A stretch of DNA of 64,000 nucleotides from contig NZ_JAKUMM010000008.1 of NCBI RefSeq assembly GCF_022601735.1, forward strand, positions 124,001 through 188,000, in the 5' to 3' direction. The DNA is from Atopomonas sediminilitoris. Lineage in GTDB: Bacteria; Pseudomonadota; Gammaproteobacteria; Pseudomonadales; Pseudomonadaceae. Below the pieces are notes generated by a model. It was not told where the DNA came from. It did no database searches and saw only the letters and a list, made by a program, of their open reading frames with translations. Below are positions 18,133-28,214 of the stretch, piece by piece (positions within the stretch are counted from its first letter, which is position 1; each line of letters opens with the position of its first letter). Made by a program: the position numbers and the translations under genes.

Positions 18133-21090
18133 TTATTCGGCCAGCCCTAGGCTGTGCCAAATACGTCTTACCTCGTGGCGCTCTGTGTGGAAGAGGTCAC
18201 CGCTAACACCCCCGGGTTGCTGCTGTAGCCCCAAGCGGTGCGCGGCTGCGCGATAAGCTTTGTAAGCCTCTTGCAGGAGACGGACGTCCTCGCTGGCGAT
18301 CAGGCCAGCCCGTTCCAGCTCTTCCAGAATGCGAATATTGTCGGTGAAGCGTAAGAGCGCCGGGCACTGGTTCGACCAGGCCAAGACGGCATATTGCACC
18401 ATAAATTCAATATCGACGATACCGCCGGCGTCGTGCTTAAGGTCAAACGTCACTGTTGCGTCAAACGCGTTGGCGGCTGTACCGGCGGCGGTGGCTTTGC
18501 TGCCCAAGCTGGTGCGCATCTTGCCGCGCATGCTGCTGACTTCCTCGCGCAGGGCTTGATCGTCACGCACGCGCAGCATGATTTGCTCACGAATGGCGGC
18601 AAAATCCTCGGCCACGGACTCGCTGCCAGCCAGCACGCGCGCGCGGACTAAAGCTTGATGCTCCCAAGTCCAGGCTTCTTGCTCTTGGTATTTGGCAAAC
18701 GCCGCCACCGAGCTAACCAGCAACCCTGACGCGCCAGAAGGCCGCAGGCGCATATCCACCTCGTACAACTGCCCGGAGGTGGTTTGCGTGGTCAGCAGAT
18801 GGATGATGCGCTGGCCCAGGCGGGTGAAAAATTGCGCCCCATCGATGCTGCGCTCGCCGTCGGTGGAAGCTTGCGGATCAGCGCCATGGATAAACACCAA
18901 GTCGAGATCCGAACTGTGGCCCAGCTCGATGCCGCCCACCTTGCCGTAGCCGACAATAATAAAGTCCGGATCGCAGACACTGCCGTCCGCCCGCAGGGGC
19001 CGACCATGCCGTGCCGTCATTTGCTGCCAGGCCATGTTCAGCACTTCACGCAGAATCGCCTCGGCCAGCCAAGTTAAATAGTCGCTCACCTTCATCAGCG
19101 GCAAAGAGCCTGCCACCTCGGAGGCCGCCACACGCAGGCTGTGCGCCAGCTTAAAGTGGCGCAACGCCTCCATTTGCTGCTCTAAGTCATCCTCAGGGAT
19201 GCGTAACAAACGCTGGCGCAGCTCACTGGCCAGCTCATCCGCGAGCGGCGGGTTGTACAGGCGCCCTTCGTTAAGCAGCTCATCCAGCAATAACGGATAG
19301 CGCGCCATCTGCGCGGCAATCCAGGGGCTGGCGGCACACAGGATGACGAGCTGCTGCAAGGCACCGGGATTTTCTGTCAGCAACACCAGATACGCCGAGC
19401 GGCGCACCACGGCCTCGACCAAGGGCAGCACGCGCGCCAGTGCTAAATCAGGCTGCGCGTGCTCGCTGATTTGCGCTAACAAGCGCGGCATAAAGGCATC
19501 TAAGCGCTCGCGCCCGACACGCTGCACCTGCCGCAGCGCTGGGCTGGCCTGCAGGTTGCTCAGCTTGCGCCATGCTTCATCCGCATCGGCAAAGCCGGCG
19601 TTGGCCAGCTGCTCGAGCATTGCGGCTTCATCTTGATTGGGCCCACTGAGCCACAGCGGCTGCCATTCATCGGCAGGGTGCGCTGGCTGGCGTGGTTGCT
19701 CGTCATCCGGATCTGCAATCACTTGGGCAAAATGCCACGCGACTCGCTCACGCCAATGGGCCAAGTCATCGGCAAAGGCCGCCCACGCGTCGTAACCCAT
19801 GATCCAAGCGATGCGGGCACGGGCGTCATCGGCCTCAGGCAGCATTTGGGTTTGCTGGTCGGCCACAGCCTGCAGGGCATGTTCGACGTAACGCAAAAAG
19901 CCGTAGGCGGCTTTGAGCTCGTTGACCACGTCATCTGGCAGATAGCCTTGATCGCGCAGAGTTTTTAATACGCCTAACAAGGGCCGCTGCTGCAGTGACA
20001 AGTCGCGGCCGCCGTGAATCAACTGGAAGGCTTGCGCGATAAACTCGACCTCACGAATACCGCCAGCACCGAGCTTAATATTTTGCGCCATGCCGCGACG
20101 CTGTACCTCCTGCTGAATCAGACCCTTCATGGTGCGCAGTGCTTCGACCGCGGAGAAATCCAGATAGCGGCGGTACACGAACGGGCGTAACTGCTCCAGC
20201 AAGTGCGCGCCCGCCACCGCATCACCGCCGACCACGCGCGCCTTGATCATGGCGTAGCGTTCCCAGTCGCGGCCTTGGTCTTGGTAGTACTGCTCCATCG
20301 CAGCAAAGCTGTACACCAAAGGCCCGCTGGAGCCATACGGGCGCAAGCGCATGTCGGTACGAAAGACAAAACCGTCCACCGTTTGCGCATCCAAGGCCTT
20401 GATCAAGCGCTGGCCTAAGCGAGTAAAAAACTCTTGGTTATCCAGACTCCGTCGACCGCCTTCACTCTCACCGCCTTCGGGATAGGCAAAGATTAAGTCG
20501 ATGTCGGAAGACAAATTCAGCTCACCGGCGCCCAGCTTGCCCATGCCCAAAATGACCAAATGCTGCGCCTGCTGAGAGTAACGCCCCGTCGGGGTGCCGA
20601 ATTGCGCGCAATGCTTGGGGTATAGCCAATGGTAGGCAAGGTCGATGCACGCATCGGCCAGGTCAGACAGATCACGGCAGGTTTCGATCAAATCGGTCTG
20701 ACGGGTGACATCACGCCAAATAATCCGCACTTGCTGGGCATTACGAAAGCGCCGCAGCACGGCGCCCATGGCGTCTTCATCGGCGGTTTCTGCCAGCTCG
20801 CCCAAGGCATCCGCCAACGCCGCACGCAACTCGCCGGCGGTAAAGGCGCGCCCCAGCTGACCACTGTCATGCAGGCGCGCCAGCAAATCAGGCTCGCGGC
20901 GCAACTGCTCGGCGACAAAATCACTGGCAGCCAGCACCCGCGCCAACTGCTCGCGTAGCACTGCAGGCCACGTGTGATGGCACGCCGCTGCGCCATGCTG
21001 CTGCAGCGCGCTTTCATCCAGCGCCTGCAAAGCAAAGTCGGCGCGCGCACGCCACGTACTAGAAAGCTCAGCCAGGCCTGGTCGATTCAT
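18133..21090 (-). CDS. glnE: Bifunctional glutamine synthetase adenylyltransferase/deadenylylase
   Basis: This 985-residue cytoplasmic enzyme adds AMP to, and removes it from, glutamine synthetase in response to PII and glutamine. It contains two nucleotidyltransferase domains with the GS-x10-DxD pattern: LNLSSDIDLIFAYPE near residue 193 (deadenylylase) and ELGHSSDLDLVFIHG near residue 713 (adenylylase). The helical regulatory region lies between them. Length and both metal-binding DxD pairs are normal. The start is ATG 21090 with AAGGA six bases upstream. It is divergent from aceE. Confidence 0.96.
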   Translation of the reverse strand: MNRPGLAELSSTWRARADFALQALDESALQQHGAAACHHTWPAVLREQLARVLAASDFVAEQLRREPDLLARLHDSGQLGRAFTAGELRAALADALGELAETADEDAMGAVLRRFRNAQQVRIIWRDVTRQTDLIETCRDLSDLADACIDLAYHWLYPKHCAQFGTPTGRYSQQAQHLVILGMGKLGAGELNLSSDIDLIFAYPEGGESEGGRRSLDNQEFFTRLGQRLIKALDAQTVDGFVFRTDMRLRPYGSSGPLVYSFAAMEQYYQDQGRDWERYAMIKARVVGGDAVAGAHLLEQLRPFVYRRYLDFSAVEALRTMKGLIQQEVQRRGMAQNIKLGAGGIREVEFIAQAFQLIHGGRDLSLQQRPLLGVLKTLRDQGYLPDDVVNELKAAYGFLRYVEHALQAVADQQTQMLPEADDARARIAWIMGYDAWAAFADDLAHWRERVAWHFAQVIADPDDEQPRQPAHPADEWQPLWLSGPNQDEAAMLEQLANAGFADADEAWRKLSNLQASPALRQVQRVGRERLDAFMPRLLAQISEHAQPDLALARVLPLVEAVVRRSAYLVLLTENPGALQQLVILCAASPWIAAQMARYPLLLDELLNEGRLYNPPLADELASELRQRLLRIPEDDLEQQMEALRHFKLAHSLRVAASEVAGSLPLMKVSDYLTWLAEAILREVLNMAWQQMTARHGRPLRADGSVCDPDFIIVGYGKVGGIELGHSSDLDLVFIHGADPQASTDGERSIDGAQFFTRLGQRIIHLLTTQTTSGQLYEVDMRLRPSGASGLLVSSVAAFAKYQEQEAWTWEHQALVRARVLAGSESVAEDFAAIREQIMLRVRDDQALREEVSSMRGKMRTSLGSKATAAGTAANAFDATVTFDLKHDAGGIVDIEFMVQYAVLAWSNQCPALLRFTDNIRILEELERAGLIASEDVRLLQEAYKAYRAAAHRLGLQQQPGGVSGDLFHTERHEVRRIWHSLGLAE

Positions 21091-21160
21091 GGTCTATCCT
21101 TTTTTCTCAACGGCGAATCAAAGCTTTGTTGGCTTAATAACATTTGATTGCCGTCAATTT

Positions 21161-21227
21161 TGTAGTTTTCCTACTTTTGTCGGTGTCTTCAGGGCTGACC
21201 GGCGCGTCATTTTGTAGTAAAACTACA
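21161..21227. promoter_or_regulatory. Two operator-like palindromes upstream of aceE (HexR-like)
   Basis: A perfect 15-base palindrome TGTAGTAAAACTACA lies at 21213-21227. A second copy with two mismatches, TGTAGTTTTCCTACT, lies at 21161-21175. Their centres are 52 bases apart, about five helical turns. The pattern TGTArT-WWW-AyTACA resembles the HexR (RpiR-family) operator described for proteobacterial central carbon genes. The sites lie about 100-165 bases before aceE, in the divergent glnE-aceE gap. What is seen is a duplicated operator; the identity of the regulator is inferred. Confidence 0.55.
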
Positions 21228-21325
21228 CGCCGGACAGAATCCTCCGGCTTTCAGACTGCACACCCACCGCCAAAAGCACAGGGTATCGCCCGATTCTGGA
21301 AGCCTTTTTGCCCTGGAGCAACCAC

Positions 21326-23974
21326 ATGCAAGACCTTGATCCGATTGAAACACAGGAATGGCTAGACGCTCTGGAATCCGTTCTCGAGCACGAAGGCGAG
21401 CACCGCGCGAACTACCTGTTAACGCGCATGGCCGAGCTGGCCAGCCGCACCGGCACCGAATTGCCGTATGCCATCACCACGCCGTACCGCAACACCATTC
21501 CGGTCACGCACGAAGCGCGCATGCCCGGCGATTTATTTATGGAGCGCCGCATCCGCTCGCTGGTGCGCTGGAATGCGCTGGCCATGGTCATGCGCACCAA
21601 TATGGCCGACCCAGATCTAGGCGGACATATTTCGACCTTTGCCTCCAGCGCCACCTTGTACGACGTAGGCTTTAACTATTTCTTCCAAGCGCCCACCGAT
21701 GAACACGGTGGCGATTTGGTGTATTTCCAAGGTCACGCCTCGCCCGGCATTTACGCCCGCGCCTTCTTGGAAGGTCGCATCAGCGAAGACCAACTGAACA
21801 ACTTCCGCCGCGAGGTAGACGGCCAAGGTCTGCCCTCCTACCCGCACCCGTGGCTGATGCCGGACTTCTGGCAGTTCCCCACCGTTTCGATGGGCCTAGG
21901 CCCGATCCAAGCCATCTACCAAGCACGCTTTATGAAGTACCTTGAGCACCGCGGCTTTATCCCCGCAGGCAAGCAAAAGGTCTGGTGCTTCTTGGGGGAT
22001 GGCGAGTGTGACGAGCCGGAATCCTTAGGCGCTATCTCACTGGCCGGCCGCGAAAAGCTCGACAACCTGATCTTCGTGATCAACTGCAACCTGCAGCGTC
22101 TCGACGGCCCGGTGCGCGGCAACGGCAAGATCATTCAAGAATTGGAAGGCGTGTTCCGCGGCGCCGACTGGAACGTGACCAAAGTCATCTGGGGCCGTTT
22201 CTGGGATCCGCTGTTCGCCAAAGACCACCACGGCCTGCTGCAAGCGCGCATGGACGAAGTGGTCGACGGTGAGTATCAAAACTACAAAGCCAAAGACGGC
22301 GCTTACGTGCGCGAGCACTTCTTTGGCGCGCGGCCTGAACTTAAAGAGATGGTCAAGGACCTCTCTGATCAAGAAATTTGGAAGCTCAACCGTGGCGGCC
22401 ACGACCCCTACAAGGTGTACGCCGCGTACCACGACGCGGTGAACCACAAGGGCCAGCCAAGTGTGATTTTGGCCAAAACCATTAAGGGTTACGGCACCGG
22501 CTCCGGCGAAGCGAAAAACATCGCCCACAACGTGAAAAAGGTCGACGTCGAAAGCCTGAAGAAATTCCGCGACCGCTTCGACATCCCGATCAAAGATGCC
22601 GATCTGGATCAACTGCCCTTCTATCGCCCAGAAGAAGGCAGCGCCGAAGCCAAGTACCTGCTGCAGCGCCGCCAAGCGCTGGGCGGCTTTATGCCGCAGC
22701 GCCGCACCAACAGCTTCAGCATTCCAACACCGCCGCTAGACACCCTCAAGGCGATCTTGGACGGCTCCGGCGAGCGCGAAGTTTCGACCACCATGTCCTT
22801 CGTGCGCATCTTGTCGCAGCTGATCAAAGACAAGCAGCTCGGCGAGCGCATCGTACCGATCGTGCCTGACGAAGCCCGCACCTTCGGCATGGAAGGCATG
22901 TTTCGCCAGCTAGGCATTTACTCCTCGGTCGGTCAGCTGTACGAGCCGGTGGATAAAGACCAAGTCATGTTCTATCGCGAAGACATGAAAGGGCAGATCC
23001 TCGAAGAAGGCATCAACGAAGCCGGCGCCATGTCGAGCTGGATTGCCGCCGCCACCAGTTACAGCACCCACAACCAACCAATGCTGCCGTTCTACATCTT
23101 CTATTCGATGTTCGGCTTCCAACGTATTGGTGACTTGGCATGGGCCGCTGGTGACAGCCGTGCGCGGGGTTTCTTGATCGGCGGCACCGCCGGCCGCACC
23201 ACGCTTAACGGCGAGGGCTTACAGCACGAAGATGGCCACAGCCACATTCTGGCTTCGACCATTCCCAACTGCCGCACCTACGACCCTACCTACGGCTACG
23301 AGCTGGCGGTGATCATCCGCGAAGGTATTCGCCGCATGACCGAGGAGCAGGAGAACATCTTCTACTACCTCACCGTGATGAACGAAGCCTACCAACAGCC
23401 CGCCATGCCAGCGGGCGTGGAAGACGGCATCATCAAAGGCATGTACCTGCTCGAAGAAGACAAGCGCGATGCCGCCTGCCACGTACAACTGCTGGGCAGC
23501 GGCGCGATTCTGCGCGAAGTACGCGAAGCCGCGCAGATTCTGCGTGACGACTTCGGCATCGGCGCCGACGTGTGGAGCGTGACCAGCTTCAACGAACTGC
23601 GCCGCGACGGCCTCGCCGCCGAACGCTGGAACCGCCTGCACCCAGGCCAAAAGCCGCAGCAAACCTATCTGCAGCAGTGCTTAGCCGGCCGCAAAGGCCC
23701 CGTGGTCGCCAGTACCGACTACATGAAGCTGTTTGCCGACCAAGTGCGCCAATGGGTACCGAGCAAGGAGTACAAGGTCCTCGGCACCGACGGTTTCGGC
23801 CGCAGCGACTCGCGCCACAAGCTGCGCCACTTCTTCGAAGTGGACCGCCAATTCATCGTCCTAGCGGCGCTGGAAGCGCTGGCCGATCGCGGCGATATCG
23901 AGCCCAAAGTGGTGGCCGAGGCCATCGCCAAGTTCGGCATCGACCCCGATAAAGCCAACCCACTGGACTGCTAA
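21326..23974 (+). CDS. aceE: Pyruvate dehydrogenase E1 component (homodimeric type)
   Basis: This 882-residue thiamine-diphosphate enzyme decarboxylates pyruvate and acetylates the lipoyl arm of AceF. The ThDP motif GDGECDEPES (GDG...) is near residue 230, and the usual homodimeric E1 landmarks are present, such as GRTTLNGEGLQHEDGHSH with active-site histidines. ATG 21326 was preferred to an in-frame ATG at 21308, because GGAG sits eight bases before it and the family begins MQDLDP. It is followed 11 bases later by aceF in one operon. The length equals that of P. aeruginosa AceE. Confidence 0.97.
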   Translation: MQDLDPIETQEWLDALESVLEHEGEHRANYLLTRMAELASRTGTELPYAITTPYRNTIPVTHEARMPGDLFMERRIRSLVRWNALAMVMRTNMADPDLGGHISTFASSATLYDVGFNYFFQAPTDEHGGDLVYFQGHASPGIYARAFLEGRISEDQLNNFRREVDGQGLPSYPHPWLMPDFWQFPTVSMGLGPIQAIYQARFMKYLEHRGFIPAGKQKVWCFLGDGECDEPESLGAISLAGREKLDNLIFVINCNLQRLDGPVRGNGKIIQELEGVFRGADWNVTKVIWGRFWDPLFAKDHHGLLQARMDEVVDGEYQNYKAKDGAYVREHFFGARPELKEMVKDLSDQEIWKLNRGGHDPYKVYAAYHDAVNHKGQPSVILAKTIKGYGTGSGEAKNIAHNVKKVDVESLKKFRDRFDIPIKDADLDQLPFYRPEEGSAEAKYLLQRRQALGGFMPQRRTNSFSIPTPPLDTLKAILDGSGEREVSTTMSFVRILSQLIKDKQLGERIVPIVPDEARTFGMEGMFRQLGIYSSVGQLYEPVDKDQVMFYREDMKGQILEEGINEAGAMSSWIAAATSYSTHNQPMLPFYIFYSMFGFQRIGDLAWAAGDSRARGFLIGGTAGRTTLNGEGLQHEDGHSHILASTIPNCRTYDPTYGYELAVIIREGIRRMTEEQENIFYYLTVMNEAYQQPAMPAGVEDGIIKGMYLLEEDKRDAACHVQLLGSGAILREVREAAQILRDDFGIGADVWSVTSFNELRRDGLAAERWNRLHPGQKPQQTYLQQCLAGRKGPVVASTDYMKLFADQVRQWVPSKEYKVLGTDGFGRSDSRHKLRHFFEVDRQFIVLAALEALADRGDIEPKVVAEAIAKFGIDPDKANPLDC

Positions 23975-23985
23975 GGAGCCAAGCG

Positions 23986-25605
23986 ATGAGTGAAGTAATT
24001 CGCGTACCCGATATCGGCACCGGCGAAGGTGAGGTCATCGAGTTAATGGTCAAGGTCGGCGATCGTATTGAGGCCGACCAAAGCCTGCTAACGCTGGAGT
24101 CGGACAAGGCCAGCATGGAAATCCCCGCGCCCAAAGCGGGGGTCATCACCCAGCTGATGGTCAAACTCGGCGACCGCTTAAAAGAAGGCGATCTGCTGCT
24201 GGAACTCGATAGCGGCGATGCCGCCAACCCTGCGCCAGCCGCCACCGCACCAACCACACCGCCGCCCGCCACCGCAGCGCCGGCAGCGCCGGCTGTTGCA
24301 GCGCCCGTGGCCAGCGTCAGCAGCCAACCGATTCACGTGCCAGACATTGGCTCGTCGGGCAAAGCCAAGATCATTGAAGTCTTGGTCAAGGCCGGCGACA
24401 GCGTCAGCGCCGAGCAATCGCTGATCGTGCTGGAGTCGGACAAAGCCAGCATGGAAATCCCCTGCCCCAGCGATGGCGTGGTGGAGTCGCTGGCCATCAA
24501 GCTGGACGACGAAGTCGGCACCGGCGATTTGATTCTGACCCTGCGCACCAGCGCCGGAGCAGGCGCAGCATCCGCCGCTGAAACCGCCACACCGCCCCCT
24601 GCGGCGGCACCTGCTGCGCCAGCAGCAACTGCACCGACAGCAGCACCGGCGGCCGAGCACGCCCCCGTCGGCGCGCCAACCCGCGGTGGCAGCAAAGCCC
24701 ACGCCGGCCCTGCCGTACGCAAGCTGGCCCGCGAAATGGGCGTTGAACTAAGCGACCTGCAAGGCAGTGGCCGCCACGGCCGGGTGATGAAGGAAGACGT
24801 CCAGACCTTCGTGAAAGCGCAACTGGCCATCGCCAAACAAGGCGGCGGTAGCAGCAGCGGTGGCGGCGCAGGCATCCCCGCGATTCCTGAGGTCGATTTC
24901 AGCAAGTTCGGCCCCATCGAAGAAGTGCCGATGACCCGCCTCATGCAAGTCGGCGCTGCCAATTTGCACCGCAGCTGGCTCAACGTCCCGCACGTGACCC
25001 AGTTCGATCAGGCCGATATCAGCAGCTTAGAAAGCTTCCGCGTCAGCCAAAAAACCGTAGCCGAAAAAGCTGGGGTCAAGCTGACGATTCTGCCGTTCTT
25101 GATCATGGCCTGCGCCCGCGCCCTTAAAGAGCTGCCGGATTTCAACAGCTCGCTGGCCCCCAGCGGCAAATCGATTATCCGCAAGGGTTACGTGCACATC
25201 GGCTTTGCCGTAGACACCCCCGACGGCTTGCTGGTGCCGGTGATTCGCAACGCCGACCAAAAAGGCTTGCTGCAATTAGCCCGCGAAGCCGCTGAGCTGG
25301 CGGAAAAAGCCCGCACCAAGAAGCTCAGCCCCGACGCGATGCAAGGCGCCTGCTTCACCATCTCCAGCCTTGGCCATATCGGCGGCACCGGCTTTACCCC
25401 GATTGTGAATGCTCCCGAAGTCGCAATCTTAGGGGTCAGCAAGGCCAGCATGCAGCCGGTGTGGGATGGCAAAGCCTTCCAGCCGCAACTGATGCTGCCG
25501 CTGTCACTGTCTTACGATCACCGCGTGATCAATGGTGCGGCCGCGGCGCGCTTTACCAAGCTGCTTGGGGACCTGCTCGGCGAAATCCGTAGCCTGTTGC
25601 TCTAA
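23986..25605 (+). CDS. aceF: Pyruvate dehydrogenase E2, dihydrolipoamide acetyltransferase
   Basis: This 539-residue core subunit of the pyruvate dehydrogenase complex has two lipoyl domains (lipoyl-lysines K41 and K153, each in ESDKASMEIP). Ala/Pro-rich linkers separate them, an E3/E1-binding domain lies at about 245-280, and the acetyltransferase domain at about 310-539. The active site reads YDHRVINGA with His 512. The usual Asp of HxxxDG is Asn, as I recall for the pseudomonad/Azotobacter E2p family, so this is not a defect. GGAG precedes ATG 23986. A strong terminator follows. Two lipoyl domains fit pseudomonads; E. coli has three. Confidence 0.97.
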   Translation: MSEVIRVPDIGTGEGEVIELMVKVGDRIEADQSLLTLESDKASMEIPAPKAGVITQLMVKLGDRLKEGDLLLELDSGDAANPAPAATAPTTPPPATAAPAAPAVAAPVASVSSQPIHVPDIGSSGKAKIIEVLVKAGDSVSAEQSLIVLESDKASMEIPCPSDGVVESLAIKLDDEVGTGDLILTLRTSAGAGAASAAETATPPPAAAPAAPAATAPTAAPAAEHAPVGAPTRGGSKAHAGPAVRKLAREMGVELSDLQGSGRHGRVMKEDVQTFVKAQLAIAKQGGGSSSGGGAGIPAIPEVDFSKFGPIEEVPMTRLMQVGAANLHRSWLNVPHVTQFDQADISSLESFRVSQKTVAEKAGVKLTILPFLIMACARALKELPDFNSSLAPSGKSIIRKGYVHIGFAVDTPDGLLVPVIRNADQKGLLQLAREAAELAEKARTKKLSPDAMQGACFTISSLGHIGGTGFTPIVNAPEVAILGVSKASMQPVWDGKAFQPQLMLPLSLSYDHRVINGAAAARFTKLLGDLLGEIRSLLL

Positions 25606-25636
25606 CGCAGCGCCTGTTGTTTCATCCACGCCTTAT

Positions 25637-25660
25637 GCCCCGCTTTGCGGGGCTTTTTTT
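25637..25660 (+). terminator. Intrinsic terminator after aceEF
   Basis: A perfect 7-base stem GCCCCGC/GCGGGGC (25637-25643 and 25647-25653) with a TTT loop is followed by seven T residues. It lies 32 bases after the aceF stop and ends the aceEF operon. Confidence 0.9.
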
Positions 25661-25720
25661 CGCGCGCGTGGCCAATCGATTACTATCATGACGTACCGTT
25701 AAGTTTTCACGAGATACGGC

Positions 25721-26797
25721 ATGCACATTTTAGTCACCGGCGGCGCCGGCTTTATTGGCTCAGCGCTGATTCGCCACCTGATCGACCACACCGAGCATCA
25801 GGTGTTGAACCTCGACAAACTGACCTATGCCGGCAACCTCACTTCGCTGGTAAGCATTGCCGAGCATCCGCGCTATCGCATTGTTCACGGCGACATTGCC
25901 GACAGTGCACTCGTCAGCGATCTGCTGCGCACCTTTAAGCCCGATGCGGTGATGCACTTAGCCGCGGAAAGCCATGTCGATCGCTCGATTGATGGCCCAG
26001 CCGAGTTTATCCAGACCAATATCGTCGGCACCTACGCTTTACTCGAGGCCGTACGCAGCTATTGGCAAACGCTTACCCCAGAAGGCAGAACGGCGTTTCG
26101 CTTTCATCACATTTCCACCGATGAGGTGTACGGCGACTTACACGGCAGCGATGATTTCTTCACTGAAACCACGCCCTATGCGCCCAGCTCACCTTATTCA
26201 GCCAGCAAGGCGGCATCGGATCATTTAGTCCGCGCCTGGCAGCGCACTTACGGACTGCCGGTGGTGATCACCAATTGCTCCAACAACTACGGGCCATTCC
26301 ACTTCCCCGAGAAGCTGATCCCTCTGATGATCCTCAATGCCCTCGCCGGCAAGCCGCTACCGGTGTACGGCAATGGCCAGCAAATCCGCGACTGGCTGTA
26401 TGTCGAAGACCACGCGCGCGCCTTGGTGGAAGTCGTCACACACGGCAAGGTCGGTGAGACCTACAACATCGGCGGGCATAACGAGCAAACCAACCTGCAT
26501 GTGGTGCAGAGTTTGTGTGACCTACTTGAAGAACTCGCCCCCGAGAAGCCTGCGGGCGTCGCCAACTACCGCGACCTGATTACCTTCGTCACCGATCGCC
26601 CCGGTCACGATGTGCGCTATGCCATCGACGCCAGCAAATTACAGCGCGAGTTAGGCTGGGTACCGCAAGAAACCTTCGCCACGGGTCTGCGCAAAACCGT
26701 GCAATGGTATTTGGCTAATTTGGATTGGTGTCGCCAAGTGCAGGACGGCAGCTACCAAGGTCAACGTTTAGGGGCCAGCGCAGGAGCACAAGCATGA
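25721..26797 (+). CDS. rmlB: dTDP-glucose 4,6-dehydratase
   Basis: This is a 358-residue extended short-chain dehydrogenase. The NAD-binding motif GGAGFIGS is at residues 7-14, the catalytic segment ISTDEVYGD (Thr-Asp-Glu) near residue 132, and the YSASKAASD Tyr/Lys pair near residue 165. It makes dTDP-4-keto-6-deoxyglucose, the second step to dTDP-L-rhamnose. It is the first gene of a tightly overlapping rmlBACD operon that starts after the aceF terminator. The product feeds the rhamnose of LPS core and O-antigen, which fits the LPS locus 8 kb upstream. Confidence 0.96.
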   Translation: MHILVTGGAGFIGSALIRHLIDHTEHQVLNLDKLTYAGNLTSLVSIAEHPRYRIVHGDIADSALVSDLLRTFKPDAVMHLAAESHVDRSIDGPAEFIQTNIVGTYALLEAVRSYWQTLTPEGRTAFRFHHISTDEVYGDLHGSDDFFTETTPYAPSSPYSASKAASDHLVRAWQRTYGLPVVITNCSNNYGPFHFPEKLIPLMILNALAGKPLPVYGNGQQIRDWLYVEDHARALVEVVTHGKVGETYNIGGHNEQTNLHVVQSLCDLLEELAPEKPAGVANYRDLITFVTDRPGHDVRYAIDASKLQRELGWVPQETFATGLRKTVQWYLANLDWCRQVQDGSYQGQRLGASAGAQA

Positions 26798-27666
26798 AAG
26801 GCATTATCCTCGCCGGCGGCTCGGGCACGCGGTTACACCCCGTCACCTTGGGCGTCTCCAAACAAATGCTGCCGATCTACGACAAACCGATGATCTACTA
26901 CCCGATCTCAGTACTGATGCTGGCGGGCATCCGCGAGATTTTGATCATCTCCACCCCGCATGACGTGCCCAACTTTGAAAAAATGCTCGGCACTGGCGAG
27001 CAATTTGGGGTGCAGTTGCGCTACATCGAGCAACCGTCACCGGACGGTCTCGCGCAAGCGTTTATTCTCGACGAAGACTTTATTGGCACGGACTCCGTCT
27101 GCCTGATCTTAGGCGACAACATTTTCCACGGCCAACACTTCACCGAAAAACTCCTGCGCGCCGCACAACAGCCCAGTGGTGCCACCGTCTTCGGTTATTG
27201 GGTCAACGACCCTGAGCGCTTTGGCGTGGTCGAATTCAACGCTGATGGCCAAGCGATTTCCATCGAAGAAAAACCCAGCAAACCAAAGTCGCCATACGCG
27301 GTCACCGGCTTGTATTTTTATGACAACAGCGTGGTATCGATTGCCAAAGCGGTTAAGCCCTCGCCCCGTGGTGAACTGGAAATCACCGACGTCAACAACG
27401 CCTATTTACAGCGTGGCGATTTGCGCGTCGAAAAGCTCGGCCGTGGCTTTGCCTGGCTCGACACCGGCACCCACGACAGCCTGCTAGAAGCCAGCCAATA
27501 CGTACAAACCATCGAGGCACGCCAAGGCCTAAAAGTCGCCTGCCTAGAAGAGATTGCCTACCACCAAGGCTGGATCAATCGCGAACAACTGCTTGCTCAA
27601 GCCAGCGCACTGGGTAAAACCGGTTACGGCCAATACCTCAAACGCCTAGCCGGAGAATCCGTATGA
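26794..27666 (+). CDS. rmlA: Glucose-1-phosphate thymidylyltransferase
   Basis: This 290-residue nucleotidyltransferase makes dTDP-glucose from dTTP and glucose-1-phosphate. The N-terminus [18 protein letters not shown] contains the nucleotide-binding G-x-G-T-R loop, and GDNIFHG near residue 110 holds the metal Asp. ATG 26794 overlaps the rmlB stop (ATGA), and a longer in-frame reading back to 26725 is rejected on that ground. RmlA is feedback-inhibited by dTDP-rhamnose in known members. Downstream it overlaps rmlC by four bases. Confidence 0.96.
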   Translation: MKGIILAGGSGTRLHPVTLGVSKQMLPIYDKPMIYYPISVLMLAGIREILIISTPHDVPNFEKMLGTGEQFGVQLRYIEQPSPDGLAQAFILDEDFIGTDSVCLILGDNIFHGQHFTEKLLRAAQQPSGATVFGYWVNDPERFGVVEFNADGQAISIEEKPSKPKSPYAVTGLYFYDNSVVSIAKAVKPSPRGELEITDVNNAYLQRGDLRVEKLGRGFAWLDTGTHDSLLEASQYVQTIEARQGLKVACLEEIAYHQGWINREQLLAQASALGKTGYGQYLKRLAGESV

Positions 27667-28214
27667 AGGTGATATCTACCCGCCTTCCCGAGGTACTGAT
27701 TTTAGAACCCAAGGTCTTTGGTGATAGCCGCGGTTTCTTTCTAGAAAGCTTCAACGCCAACACCTTTGCCCAAGTCACTGGGCTATCTGGCGTACAGTTT
27801 GTACAAGACAACCACTCACGCTCGCAGCGCGGCGTGCTGCGCGGCCTGCATTACCAGCTGCAGCAAGCGCAAGGCAAACTGGTGCGCGTCACCGCTGGCC
27901 GCGTGTATGACGTGGCCGTGGATATCCGCCGCAGCTCGCCACGTTTCGGTCAATGGGTAGGCGTCGAGCTAAGCGATGACAATCAGCGCCAGATGTGGGT
28001 GCCGGCAGGCTTTGCCCATGGTTTTGTCGTGCTCAGCGCCAGCGCCGACTTCCTCTACAAGACCACCGATTACTATGCGCCGGAGCACGAACGGGCGATT
28101 CGCTGGAACGATCCCAGCCTTGCCATCGACTGGCCGCTGGACGGCATCGAGCCGCAACTCTCAGGCAAGGATCAAGCCGCTATGAGCCTGCAGGATGCCG
28201 AGGTGTATCCGTGA
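27663..28214 (+). CDS. rmlC: dTDP-4-dehydrorhamnose 3,5-epimerase
   Basis: This 183-residue cupin carries out the double epimerisation of the 4-keto-6-deoxy sugar. The segment [18 protein letters not shown] contains the catalytic His of RGLHYQ near residue 64, and the Tyr-containing FLYKTTDYY segment lies near residue 133. Length is normal for the family. It is translationally coupled on both sides (ATGA with rmlA, GTGA with rmlD). Confidence 0.96.
   Translation: MKVISTRLPEVLILEPKVFGDSRGFFLESFNANTFAQVTGLSGVQFVQDNHSRSQRGVLRGLHYQLQQAQGKLVRVTAGRVYDVAVDIRRSSPRFGQWVGVELSDDNQRQMWVPAGFAHGFVVLSASADFLYKTTDYYAPEHERAIRWNDPSLAIDWPLDGIEPQLSGKDQAAMSLQDAEVYP

Noticed and set aside
24290..24660. Ala/Pro-rich repeats in aceF as a possible mobile or repeat element
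   Set aside because: These are the flexible linkers between lipoyl domains normally found in E2 proteins.
25500..25540. Loss of the catalytic Asp in AceF (HRVINGA)
   Set aside because: As I recall, pseudomonad and Azotobacter E2p proteins naturally have Asn here, so this is not a broken enzyme.
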